Shown here: piece after piece, positions 8,831 through 17,663 of the stretch
Layout of the letters: the number at the start of each line of letters is the position of its first letter
Numbering within the stretch: the stretch's first letter is position 1
NCBI GenBank assembly: GCA_024640765.1
Contig: JAHEEK010000006.1
Location: forward strand, 1-64,000
Length of the DNA stretch: 64,000 nt
Direction: 5' to 3'
From: Nereida sp024640765
Lineage (GTDB): Bacteria > Pseudomonadota > Alphaproteobacteria > Rhodobacterales > Rhodobacteraceae
Made by a program: the position numbers and the translations under genes
The notes under the pieces: generated by a model
Databases searched by the model: none
Told to the model about the DNA's origin: nothing
The model's input: only the letters and a program-made list of their open reading frames with translations

Positions 8831-9777
8831 CCACAGCACTTTTACTTACGGCTGCTGGTTTGGTCTTGCTGCTGATCGCGGGGGATGCGCTGGTGAAAGG
8901 CGCGGTTAACTTTGCGCTGCGTCTTGGGATTCCCGCATTGATCGTAAGCTTGACGATTGTTGCTTTTGGTACGTCCGCTCCTGAATTGTTGATTGCGGTT
9001 GAGGCAATTATCGATGGGGCACCCGGTATCGCGATGGGTAACGTGGTTGGCTCAAACACTGCCAATGTGTTGCTTGTCTTGGGCGTGCCTGCGTTGTTGG
9101 CGGGGTTGCATACGGCTGGCTGTGACACGCGCAAAAGCTTTGTCTACATGATCTTGGTAACCGCGCTTTTCATAGCTGGCGCCTTCTTTGGTCCCATCAT
9201 ATGGGTGCACGGTTTGGTCTTTCTGGTAGCTCTTTTCGTCATATTGGCGGATCAATTTTTTGATGCACAACGTGCGCGTGCTGCAGGGCAGGTTGTCGAT
9301 GAGGACGAGCCTAAGGGCGCAGACCCCGACATGGCATGGTGGAAGATCAGCGCATTTTTGCTTTTTGGTTTAATAGGGCTTCCTTTAGGCGCAAGCCTTT
9401 TGGTTGAGAACGCGGTCATCATCGCACGCAGCTTTGGCGTGTCAGAAACGGTGATTGGCCTGACCTTGATCGCCATAGGAACCTCATTGCCTGAGCTGGC
9501 TACTACAGTTGCTGCCGCGTATCGCAAACAAGCGGATGTGGCGATTGGCAATGTCATTGGCTCTAACATGTTTAACTTGCTGGCGATCATCGGCATCGCA
9601 AGTTTCATCGGCCCCATCGAGGTCGATCAAGGTGTGTTGACTTTTGATCTGTGGGTAATGGCGGCGGCGTCGCTCGTCTTGGTCCCATTTGTATTTTTCA
9701 AATGGAATATGATGCGTGGTACTGGCGCGATCCTGACGGCGCTTTATGTATCTTATCTGGTGATGTTGCTGGTTTAA
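8827..9777 (+). CDS. Calcium/sodium antiporter family protein (CaCA, YrbG-like)
   Basis: A 316-residue membrane protein with about ten helices in two inverted halves. Each half has the family's ion-binding repeat: GTSAPEL and GNVVGSN in the first, GTSLPEL and GNVIGSN in the second. Between the halves is a charged cytoplasmic loop (around DEDEPKGADPD). Known role: cation exchange across the inner membrane, usually Ca2+ for Na+ or H+. It overlaps the small cysteine protein by four bases. Confidence 0.9.
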   Translation: MTTALLLTAAGLVLLLIAGDALVKGAVNFALRLGIPALIVSLTIVAFGTSAPELLIAVEAIIDGAPGIAMGNVVGSNTANVLLVLGVPALLAGLHTAGCDTRKSFVYMILVTALFIAGAFFGPIIWVHGLVFLVALFVILADQFFDAQRARAAGQVVDEDEPKGADPDMAWWKISAFLLFGLIGLPLGASLLVENAVIIARSFGVSETVIGLTLIAIGTSLPELATTVAAAYRKQADVAIGNVIGSNMFNLLAIIGIASFIGPIEVDQGVLTFDLWVMAAASLVLVPFVFFKWNMMRGTGAILTALYVSYLVMLLV

Positions 9778-9801
9778 CCGCCCACTGGAAGGATGAATTT
9801 T

Positions 9802-10581
9802 ATGAAGAACGCATTGGTCACGGGCGCGGGTAAACGGCTGGGCCGCGCAATGGCAATCTATCTTGCAGAGCGTGGATACAGCGTTGCTGTGCACTACGCC
9901 TCGTCTGCACAAGGCGCACGCGACGTCGTTGGCATCATCGAAGGCATGGGGGGTAAGGCGGTTGCTCTGCAGGCTGATTTGTTGAGCGAGAATGATACCC
10001 AAGCGCTTATTCCAAATGCGATGTCTGCACTGGGCGGTCCAATTACGTGCTTGGTTAACAACGCGTCTATTTTTGAATACGACACATTGCAAACCGCGAC
10101 GCGTAGCAGTTGGGATCGCCATATCGAGAGTAACTTACGCGCGCCGTATGTTCTAAGCCAAGCCGTTGCGGCTCATGCCCCTAAGGGCCAGTTGGACAGC
10201 AACGGCGAGCCGATCGCTCAAAGTTTGATTGTGAACATGATTGATCAGCGTGTTCGTAAACTGACACCAGAATTTTCAAGCTACACGATTGCGAAGATGG
10301 GACTTTGGGCGCTGACCCAGACCGCTGCGCAGGGCCTTGCGCCGGATGTGCGCGTGAACGCAATTGGGCCAGGTCCGACCCTTCAGGGCGCGAGGCAGTC
10401 TGATGCGCATTTTGCGGGTCAGCGTAAAAATACGGTGCTTGGGCGCGGCGCTAACACGTCTGATATAACTGCCGCACTGGGTTACTTTTTAGATGCGCCA
10501 GCTGTCTCGGGACAGCTTATTTGCGTGGACGGTGCACAGCACTTGGGGTGGCAAACACCGGATGTCCAAGGGATCGAGTGA
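9802..10581 (+). CDS. SDR of the pteridine reductase / FolM type
   Basis: A 259-residue SDR. The cofactor motif is TGAGKRLGR (7-15), the Arg-bearing form typical of PTR1/FolM reductases. The catalytic set is Asp148, Tyr161 and Lys165; Asp in place of the usual Ser, 13 residues before Tyr, is the pattern known from PTR1. It therefore probably reduces dihydropterins with NADPH. I chose the ATG at 9802 because GGAAGG ends 9 bases upstream; the in-frame ATG at 9793 directly abuts that site. It precedes uvrC, separated by 290 bases of AT-rich DNA. Confidence 0.78.
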   Translation: MKNALVTGAGKRLGRAMAIYLAERGYSVAVHYASSAQGARDVVGIIEGMGGKAVALQADLLSENDTQALIPNAMSALGGPITCLVNNASIFEYDTLQTATRSSWDRHIESNLRAPYVLSQAVAAHAPKGQLDSNGEPIAQSLIVNMIDQRVRKLTPEFSSYTIAKMGLWALTQTAAQGLAPDVRVNAIGPGPTLQGARQSDAHFAGQRKNTVLGRGANTSDITAALGYFLDAPAVSGQLICVDGAQHLGWQTPDVQGIE

Positions 10582-10871
10582 TCAAGTTCTCTTTTAAGTT
10601 GTGCACCGGTCACAGCGCACTTTACCAAACCGTTACAAAAACTTTAACAAAATCAATAATTTGCCGTTTTGAAATTAAATATCAAGCCATTTCAATAAGT
10701 TACATTCGTGCTTAATTTTTGTGCAAATCAAGGAAATGTCTAAAAACATTGGCGAAATCGCATAATCTGATATCTTACTCACCGACTTATCCACAGCATC
10801 CGTGGATCTATTCTCTCTTGCGTACCGCCATTCACAATTGCAGCCACATACAGAATCGCAGACCCTGACTT
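10582..10871. promoter_or_regulatory. AT-rich region upstream of uvrC with a perfect DnaA box
   Basis: This 290-base gap is much richer in A+T than its surroundings. It holds TTATCCACA at 10787-10795, a perfect match to the DnaA box consensus. It overlaps a small inverted repeat, ATCCAC (10789-10794) and GTGGAT (10802-10807). It ends just before the uvrC start. A single box is not an origin; regulation of uvrC is possible but unproven. Confidence 0.4.
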
Positions 10872-12728
10872 ATGACCGACGCAGCCCCCCTTATTGGACA
10901 TGAATTGATCCACGATTATCTGCGCACGCTTGATGGCTCGCCCGGTGTGTACCGGATGCTTGATGAGCAAAATCGGGTGCTTTATGTGGGTAAGGCCCGC
11001 CATCTTAGAAATCGTGTGAGCAATTATGCGCGCCCCTCAGGGCATTCTGGACGTATTGCGCGTATGATTTCTGAGACGCGCTCGATGATGTTTCTGACTA
11101 CTCAGACTGAAACAGAGGCGCTGCTGCTCGAGCAAAATCTGATCAAACAGCTTAAGCCTAAGTACAATGTGCTGCTGCGTGATGACAAAAGCTTTCCAAA
11201 TATTCTGGTGAGCAAAGATCATGAGTTTCCGCAAATTCGCAAACATCGCGGCGCTAAGAAAACTAAGGGCGCATATTATGGGCCGTTTGCGAGTGCTGGC
11301 GCGGTCAACAGAACATTAAACCAGTTACAGCGTGTGTTCTTGCTGCGTGATTGTTCTGACAGTCAATTCGAGGGGCGGACACGGCCGTGTTTGAACTACC
11401 AGATCAAGCGATGCAGTGCGCCATGCGTTGGCAAAATCTCAGAGCAGGATTACGCCGCCAGCGTCAAAGACGCAGAACGTTTCCTGTCGGGTAAAACGAC
11501 GGGTCTACAAGAAAAGCTGGCCAAAGATATGGCAGATGCGGCAGAGGCTATGGAGTTTGAACGCGCCGCAGCACTGCGCGATCGGTTGCGGGCGATGACG
11601 CAAGTACAGACCTCCCAAGGGATTAATCCGCGCGGCGTGTCAGAGGCAGATGTGATTGCGCTGCACATGGAAGGCGGACAGGCCTGCGTCCAAGTGTTCT
11701 TCATCAGGGCCAATCAGAACTGGGGCAATCGCGACTACTATCCGCGTCTTGCTGCAGATGTTTCGCACACGGAAGTGATGGAGGCTTTCGTTGGACAATT
11801 TTACGCCGATAAACAACCGCCGAAGCAGGTGATCCTGTCGCATGCCGTAGAGAGTGAAGACCTTGTGGTTGAGGCGCTTAGCCAAAAGGCAGAGAGCCGT
11901 GTCGAGATCATTGTTCCGCAACGCGGCGAGAAGATGGAACTTTTGGTGGGGGCTGCACGCAATGCCCGTGAAAGCCTTGCGCGGAAAATGGCGGAAAGTG
12001 CGAGCCAACTGAAGCTGTTGAAAGGTTTGGCCGAGGCATTCGAGTTGCCCAAGCCGCCGCAACGCATTGAGGTCTACGACAACTCTCACATTCAAGGTGC
12101 ACATGCGGTGGGTGGTATGATCGTTGCGGGACCTGAAGGGTTCATGAAGAACAGTTATCGCAAGTTTAATATACGCGGTGACGATCTGACCCCCGGCGAT
12201 GACTTTGGCATGATGAAAGAGGTTCTTCGCCGCCGCTTTAAGCGGTTGCTGAAAGAGGACCCTGACAAGAGTAAAGGCGACTGGCCTGATCTTCTTCTAA
12301 TCGACGGTGGGGCGGGGCAAGTCAGTGCCGTACGCGAAATTATGGAAGAAATGGGTGTCGGTGATATCCCGATGATAGGTGTCGCCAAGGGTCTTGATCG
12401 GGACGCGGGCAAAGAAGAATTTCACCGCACGGGTAAACAGGTAATGGCGCTGCGCCACAACGATCCTGTTCTTTATTTTGTTCAACGTATGCGTGATGAG
12501 GCGCACCGTTTTGCCATCGGCACCCACAGGGCAAAGCGATCAAAAGCGATCGGTGGGACACCTCTGGATGATGTGCCGGGCGTTGGTGCGCGGCGTAAAA
12601 AGGCATTGTTGATGCATTTTGGCTCGGCCAAGGCTGTTGGCCGTGCCGCGCTTGCGGATTTGAAATCGGTCGACGGAATATCCGAGGCGATGGCGCAAAC
12701 AATCTATGACCACTTTAACGAGCGCTAG
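10872..12728 (+). CDS. uvrC: Excinuclease ABC subunit C
   Basis: A 618-residue protein, full length for UvrC. It makes both incisions in nucleotide excision repair together with UvrA and UvrB. The N-terminal GIY-YIG nuclease has GVY (25-27) and YVG (38-40); a Cys-rich segment (CLNYQIKRCSAPC) follows, then the UVR helix-hairpin that binds UvrB (around FERAAALRDRL). The RNase H-like second nuclease starts near IEVYDNSHIQG. Tandem helix-hairpin-helix motifs (VPGVGARRKKAL) end the protein. Confidence 0.97.
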   Translation: MTDAAPLIGHELIHDYLRTLDGSPGVYRMLDEQNRVLYVGKARHLRNRVSNYARPSGHSGRIARMISETRSMMFLTTQTETEALLLEQNLIKQLKPKYNVLLRDDKSFPNILVSKDHEFPQIRKHRGAKKTKGAYYGPFASAGAVNRTLNQLQRVFLLRDCSDSQFEGRTRPCLNYQIKRCSAPCVGKISEQDYAASVKDAERFLSGKTTGLQEKLAKDMADAAEAMEFERAAALRDRLRAMTQVQTSQGINPRGVSEADVIALHMEGGQACVQVFFIRANQNWGNRDYYPRLAADVSHTEVMEAFVGQFYADKQPPKQVILSHAVESEDLVVEALSQKAESRVEIIVPQRGEKMELLVGAARNARESLARKMAESASQLKLLKGLAEAFELPKPPQRIEVYDNSHIQGAHAVGGMIVAGPEGFMKNSYRKFNIRGDDLTPGDDFGMMKEVLRRRFKRLLKEDPDKSKGDWPDLLLIDGGAGQVSAVREIMEEMGVGDIPMIGVAKGLDRDAGKEEFHRTGKQVMALRHNDPVLYFVQRMRDEAHRFAIGTHRAKRSKAIGGTPLDDVPGVGARRKKALLMHFGSAKAVGRAALADLKSVDGISEAMAQTIYDHFNER

Positions 12729-12746
12729 CTCTATACTCCGCCTATC

Positions 12747-12780
12747 AAAAAAGAGCGCCCCGCTTTCGTGAGACGCCCTT
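12747..12780 (-). terminator. Rho-independent terminator on the minus strand
   Basis: An 11-pair stem (12751-12761 with 12770-12780, some G-U pairs) around an 8-base loop. The U-run falls on the minus strand (A-run 12747-12752 as printed). The plus-strand side lacks a U-run, so it serves transcription coming from the right, not uvrC. This argues for a transcribed minus-strand unit at 12819-13079. Confidence 0.6.
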
Positions 12781-12818
12781 CTTGGGGACAGGGAGGTATC
12801 CTATGGGTTGCGTGGGGC

Positions 12819-13079
12819 TTAGAAGTTAGCGAGTGATTTCAGCGATGTAACCTGTGCTGTGTCGCTGTCTTGCTCTGCATTTTCGATCAGCGATGCGAAA
12901 TCAACTGATGTGCCGCGGCTTGAGACACGGGCGCTGTCGAGGGTTTGACCCAAGAAGAAGTTCAGCTGTGCTACGTCTTGGTCTTGGCGAACGTTAATGA
13001 TGTTAACAGTGTTATATCTGCGTAAACGCCGGCGCTGACGCCTGCGGATTTGGGGCGGTTCGCGGCCTCCTTTGCTCAA
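12819..13079 (-). CDS. Small uncharacterised protein, start uncertain (possibly truncated)
   Basis: An open frame of 86 codons, not recognised. The last 65 residues (from NTVNIINV to the stop) have codon use like the neighbouring genes, whereas the first 20 are Arg-rich and implausible. The only listed start is a TTG; no ATG or GTG with a ribosome site precedes the convincing part. A terminator in the correct orientation follows the stop by 39 bases. It could be a real small protein with an unusual start, or the 3' remnant of a gene that lost its 5' end. Confidence 0.4.
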   Translation of the reverse strand: MSKGGREPPQIRRRQRRRLRRYNTVNIINVRQDQDVAQLNFFLGQTLDSARVSSRGTSVDFASLIENAEQDSDTAQVTSLKSLANF

Positions 13080-13265
13080 AACAAACTGCCCAGTTTTCAG
13101 CGCGTGTCGGGCGGGACGATGTGTGTATTCGGCTTGCTACTTTTGATAAGCCCGCAGCCAACTCGGGGTAAGCCAAACCGGCTTGAAAAGGCATATATCG
13201 TTTGCCTTACGCCACAGCGCATAGATAGGCTGGTGCTACGCAGTTATCAAATTGGAACGCCTTAA

Positions 13266-14120
13266 ATGACGACCTCAGTTTTTCTCGCGGTGGTCTTCGC
13301 GGCCTGCCTGCATGCGGCGTGGAACTCGTTGATCAAGGGTAGTGCGGACAAACACACTGCAATGCTTGGCGTTGTCTTGGGGCACGTTCCAATCTGCATT
13401 GTTATGATTTTGCTGGCACCCCCTTTCAATGCTGATGCACTGCCATGGATGATTGGTGGTATTTTCCTGCATCTAGGGTATCAGCAGTTTCTAATCACGG
13501 CTTATCGCCTTGCTGATCTGACGTTGGTGTATCCAATTGCGCGGGGCAGTGCGCCGTTGATTGTGACGGTTATGTCGGTCGCAGTATTTGGGCTTTCATT
13601 CACAGTGTTCGAGGTGTCAGGCGTTTTGTTTATCACGTTTGGGGTGGTGTTTTTAGTCTTTGCTAAGCGTGTTGATGGCACGCGGGATTTGCGCGGTGTT
13701 GGTTTGGCGCTTGGAACCGGTGGCTTCATTGCAGCATATTCGTTGGTGGACGGTATCGGCGCGCGGGTCGCGGATTCACCGCTTGGGTTTTGGAGTTGGG
13801 CCGCGCTTGGAAATGCGGTGCTGTTTACGTGTTGGACTGCCCTTGTCCGTCCAAAAACCTTTGCGAGTTTGCGCTCAGATCGGAGTGCAATGGTTATGGG
13901 GCTTGGCGGTGGCACTGCGTCCTTTCTTGCTTATGGTCTCGTCATTTGGGCGTTCACCCAAGCACCGATTGCATTGGTGACGGCTCTGCGTGAGACATCC
14001 ATTGTGTTTGCACTTTTGATCGGTACTATCATTTTGAAAGAACGTGTGACCCGCGTGAAAATAATCTCGGCGGGGGTGATTATCGCCGGTGCTGCTGTTC
14101 TACGGATATCCATTTCTTAG
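13266..14120 (+). CDS. DMT superfamily (EamA) transporter
   Basis: A 284-residue membrane protein with about ten hydrophobic helices in two EamA-like halves. The typical phrases of the family are present: YRLADLTLVYPIARGSAPL in the first half, and APIALVTALRETSIVFALLIG with KERVTR near the C-terminus. Known role: proton-coupled export of metabolites or amino acids; the substrate cannot be read from sequence. It stands alone between the uncertain ORF at 12819-13079 and ytoQ. Confidence 0.85.
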   Translation: MTTSVFLAVVFAACLHAAWNSLIKGSADKHTAMLGVVLGHVPICIVMILLAPPFNADALPWMIGGIFLHLGYQQFLITAYRLADLTLVYPIARGSAPLIVTVMSVAVFGLSFTVFEVSGVLFITFGVVFLVFAKRVDGTRDLRGVGLALGTGGFIAAYSLVDGIGARVADSPLGFWSWAALGNAVLFTCWTALVRPKTFASLRSDRSAMVMGLGGGTASFLAYGLVIWAFTQAPIALVTALRETSIVFALLIGTIILKERVTRVKIISAGVIIAGAAVLRISIS

Positions 14121-14223
14121 TCGGTCTTGCACTCAGGCCCTCATGCATTAGCTGTCGCCATAAGTATCCATGCCAGCGGATAAGCTTGTGTGTGGGGATG
14201 TAGCGCAGAACAAGGAGATCATA

Positions 14224-14670
14224 ATGCTGAAAGTTTATCTATCGGGCGAAATTCACACAGACTGGCGCGATCAGATCATCGCAGGTGCCAGCGGCTTAGA
14301 CGTTGAGTTTTCTGCGCCTGTTACCAATCATGCGGCAAGTGATGATTGCGGTGTTGCGATTATGGGCGAGGAGCCCAACAAGTTTTGGCACGACAACAAA
14401 GGGGCAAAACTCAACGCGATCCGGACGCGCAAGGGTATTGCAGATGCGGATATTGTCGTGGTGCGTTTTGGCGAAAAGTACAAACAGTGGAACGCCGCTT
14501 TTGATGCGGGGTATGCCGCCGCTTTGGGCAAGTCCTTGATCGTCATGCACGGCGCTGATCACCAACACGCACTCAAAGAAGTGGATGCAGCGGCACTTGC
14601 TGTCACGGAAACACCAGATCAGATTGTCGAAATTCTTCAATATGTTCTGGACGGTTCGCTTCCTGCGTAA
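14224..14670 (+). CDS. YtoQ family protein
   Basis: A 148-residue cytoplasmic protein of the YtoQ family, related to nucleoside 2-deoxyribosyltransferase folds. The conserved start MLKVYLSGEIHTDWR, the segment ASDDCG and the motif ADIVVVRFGEKYKQWN are visible. Its biochemical role is not established. The ATG at 14224 has GGAG a few bases upstream; frame-open codons before it are not needed. The same reading frame continues after its stop into the damaged RTX/Hint gene. Confidence 0.85.
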   Translation: MLKVYLSGEIHTDWRDQIIAGASGLDVEFSAPVTNHAASDDCGVAIMGEEPNKFWHDNKGAKLNAIRTRKGIADADIVVVRFGEKYKQWNAAFDAGYAAALGKSLIVMHGADHQHALKEVDAAALAVTETPDQIVEILQYVLDGSLPA

Positions 14671-14679
14671 ACACTGTCT

Positions 14680-16428
14680 TTGTCTCAAAGTGAAAAGGTT
14701 CGCTTTGGGACTTTCGACACTTTCTTTGGTGGCAGCGGTAACGATCGTATGCAAAGCAATCAGTTTACGGCTGATGATGTTTTCTTCGGTGGTGACGGCG
14801 CAGATCTTGCTCAATCATCTGGTGGCAATGATACGTTTAACGGCGAAAGTGGAAACGACTTCTTTTCTGTCACTTTGAGCGGTGGCCGCGCTGATGGAAG
14901 TACGCATACATACGTTGGCGGCGAAACTGGTGAGACCGGTGTCGGCGATACAATTAGGGGTGACTTTTTACCTGCAAGTGAAACTGTCTCTTACCTTTTG
15001 ACGGTCGATGAGGAAGGGGTGCAGTCCAATTCAGCAGGGAGTACGACAGTAAACTTCTCTGAAGTTGGACGTATCGAGCAGGCGAGTGCCAATGACGTGA
15101 TCGTAGACGGTTTGGCCAGTAATGCGGATCAATTTTACGACTTCCGATTTGCCACTGGAGACTCGACCGTAGTTGCCGGTGCGGGCAACGACTCGGTCCG
15201 AGGTTCTCTTGGTCAAGATACGATCGATGGGGGGACTGGCGATGATACGATCTCTACGCGGGACGCTGACGACCTCATTTCGCTTAGTGACGATTTTGGC
15301 AACGACACCATCACCGGTGGTGAAGCAGGCGAAACCAACGGGGATACTCTGGGTGCATCTGGCCTGACCACAAGCGGCGTAAATGTTGATTTCAGTGCTA
15401 GTGAAGCTGGCACTGTTACAGATGATACCACTGGCGATGTTGCCTCGTTCTTCGAAATCGAAAACATCATCACCACGGACCAAGACGATGTGATCGACGC
15501 ATCTGCGGTGACGTCTAGCGGTGTTAATGCCGAAGCTGGTGGCGGTGATGACACGCTGATCGGTGGTGATGGTGCAGACACCCTATCCGGCGGTGACGAC
15601 GCGGATACGTTCTCTGGGCTTTCAAGTGGTGATGTCATTACCGGCGGCGAAGGTGGCACGGACGATGATACCATCAAAGTTGGTCCTGATACGCCGTTTA
15701 ATGTCCTTTATGATGCGGCTGATCCTACATTTGATCCTGCTACTGGCGAAAGCGAAAGTGGTGTCATTCAGTTGCTTGACGCACCTGGTGGGTCTGTCAC
15801 CGGCACGATCACATTCTCGGAGATTGAGAACATCATGTGCTTTACGCCCGGTACTCTGGTTGCCACAGCTCAGGGTCAGAAACTGGTGGAAACACTGACC
15901 CAAGATGATCTGATCCTTACGCGGGACAATGGTTTCCAGCCAATCGCATGGACCGGTCAGCGGGCCTTGAAGGCATAAGAGCTGGCGGCGAGTCCGAAGA
16001 TCCAACCGATCTTGATCAAGGCAAATTCGCTTGGTGAAGGGGTGCCTGAACGTGACATGATGGTGTCGCCTAACCACCGGATGCTGGTGACGGATCCCAA
16101 GCTGCAAATGTACTTGCACGAGAGTGAGGCACTTGTTGCTGCAAAGCACATGACTGCCATTGACGGTGTGGCGCAAATGGCCACGTCCAGCCTGACCTAT
16201 GTGCACTTTATGTTTGAGCGTCACGAGGTTGTTCTGGCAGATGGTGCATGGTCGGAAAGCTTCCAGCCGGGTGATTATTCGATGAATGGCATGCCAAGCG
16301 AGCAGCGCGCAGAAATCGATATGCTTTTCCCGGAATTGGAAGTGACAGGTGCAGGTGCGTTCATGTCTGCGCGGACACAGTTGAAAGGCTTTGAGGCGCG
16401 CACCTTGTTCGGTGCACGCAAAGCCTAG
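14680..16428 (+). pseudogene. RTX/Hint-domain secreted protein, broken by an in-frame stop
   Basis: Two open stretches in one frame, 14680-15978 and 15979-16428, separated only by TAA at 15976-15978. The first has Asp/Gly-rich calcium-binding repeats of the RTX kind (around GGDGADTLSGGDDAD), then the start of a Hint domain (CFTPGTLV, Cys codon at 15838-15840). The second continues the same Hint domain (SPNHRMLVTDPKL) to its natural end. No good start is seen: the frame opens 9 bases after the ytoQ stop with only a TTG and no ribosome site, so the 5' end also looks lost. Intact relatives are secreted by type I systems. A terminator follows at 16436-16463. Confidence 0.75.
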
Positions 16429-16435
16429 TGTCTTG

Positions 16436-16463
16436 GCACTCCGCCATTGCGCGGGGTGCTTTT
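16436..16463 (+). terminator. Rho-independent terminator after the RTX/Hint gene
   Basis: A 9-pair stem, GCACTCCGC (16436-16444) and GCGGGGTGC (16451-16459), with loop cattgc and a following TTTT. Confidence 0.7.
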
Positions 16464-16617
16464 ATGCGTCGCTTTGAGGTTTGACTTCTGATTGCGCGGG
16501 TATAATGCCGTTTTTGCGGATGTTTCTTTGGGGGTGATGCGCTATGCTTCCCCTTAAGTTTCTAGGTGTGTTCGCGGCGAAAAGCCGTGGGTGCCGCGCA
16601 AAAGTAAGGAAAACCGC

Positions 16618-17655
16618 ATGTCATCGTTCAAATCACTACGCGTCAAAATTGTTGGGGCGGCTTTGGGGATATGCATGTCCTCAGCGGCTGTTGCGCAGGA
16701 ATTTACCTTTTCGGTGCACCACTTCCTAAGCCCTAAAGCCATCACGCAGACCCGTTTGATCGAGCCATGGGTTGCTGCCATCGAGGCGGCATCAGGAGGG
16801 CGGATTGCGTTCGAAGTATTCCCGTCCATGTCATTGGGGGGCAAACCGTCAGAGCTTTACGGTCAAGTCCGTGATGGTGTTGCAGATGTCGTGTGGACGC
16901 TGCCCGGATACACCCCCGGCGTATTTCCTCGCGTAGAGGTTTTTGAACTGCCCAACGTACATGGCGGCGATGCTTTGGCGACCAACCGCGCTATTCAAGA
17001 CATGATGCCTGATCTGGCTGCTGACTTTGATGACATCCATCCGCTTCTTGTGCACGTACACGCCGGAAACGCGCTTCATCTCGCATCGGGTAATGTAACA
17101 GAGCTGCAAGATTTCGAGGGCCTCAAGATTAGAAGCCCTTCGCGGACAGGCGCGTGGATGCTTGAGGCTTTGGGCGCAGAGCCTGTGGGCATGCCTGTTC
17201 CTGCGCTGCCGCAAGCTCTTGCCAAAAAGACAGTTGATGCAGGGCTTGTGCCTTTTGAGGTGGCGATCCCGCTCAAACTTGCCGACCTAACGACGGCTTC
17301 TGTTGAGTTGGATGGTGGCGCACGATTTGGCACGTCCACCTTCCTTTTTGCGATGAACAAGAACAGTTATGCATCTTTGCCTGCTGACCTTCAGGCGATC
17401 GTCGATGAAGTGTCGGGCCGTGTTTTGTCAGAGGCTATGGGCGCGGCATGGAATGAGATGGAGCCACTGGGTAAAGAGCGCGCCCGCGCGGCTGGCGCAA
17501 CCGTAAGCGCCTTGTCGGCGGAAAATACGGCGGCCTTTGATGATCCGTTTCAGCAAGTGGCGGATCGCTGGGTGAGCGAAGTGAACAGCATTGGTATTGA
17601 CGGTGCTGAGTTGCTTGAGCGCGCCCGCGAGGCAGTTGCAAAGCACTCGAAATAG
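16618..17655 (+). CDS. TRAP transporter substrate-binding protein (DctP type)
   Basis: A 345-residue periplasmic protein with a Sec signal peptide cleaved near AAVAQ-EF. The body has the DctP fold order: an N-terminal strand TFSVHHFLS, the segment RIAFEVFPSMSLG, and GLKIRSPSRTGAW carrying the Arg that usually binds a carboxylate. The ATG at 16618 is preceded by AAGGA; the upstream in-frame ATG at 16591 would put a charged stretch before the signal peptide. No DctQ or DctM membrane subunit lies beside it, so it is an orphan in this window. Confidence 0.88.
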   Translation: MSSFKSLRVKIVGAALGICMSSAAVAQEFTFSVHHFLSPKAITQTRLIEPWVAAIEAASGGRIAFEVFPSMSLGGKPSELYGQVRDGVADVVWTLPGYTPGVFPRVEVFELPNVHGGDALATNRAIQDMMPDLAADFDDIHPLLVHVHAGNALHLASGNVTELQDFEGLKIRSPSRTGAWMLEALGAEPVGMPVPALPQALAKKTVDAGLVPFEVAIPLKLADLTTASVELDGGARFGTSTFLFAMNKNSYASLPADLQAIVDEVSGRVLSEAMGAAWNEMEPLGKERARAAGATVSALSAENTAAFDDPFQQVADRWVSEVNSIGIDGAELLERAREAVAKHSK

Positions 17656-17663
17656 AGATGTCT

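Noticed and set aside
9484..10122. 212-codon minus-strand ORF across the antiporter/SDR boundary
   Set aside because: Crosses two well-supported plus-strand genes and has no family resemblance.
10787..10795. DnaA box as part of a replication origin
   Set aside because: Only one box is present, with no cluster of further boxes and no origin-associated genes nearby.
15213..15677. 154-codon minus-strand ORF inside the RTX region
   Set aside because: Reverse image of the Asp/Gly repeats; Ser/Pro/Val-rich and without a ribosome site.
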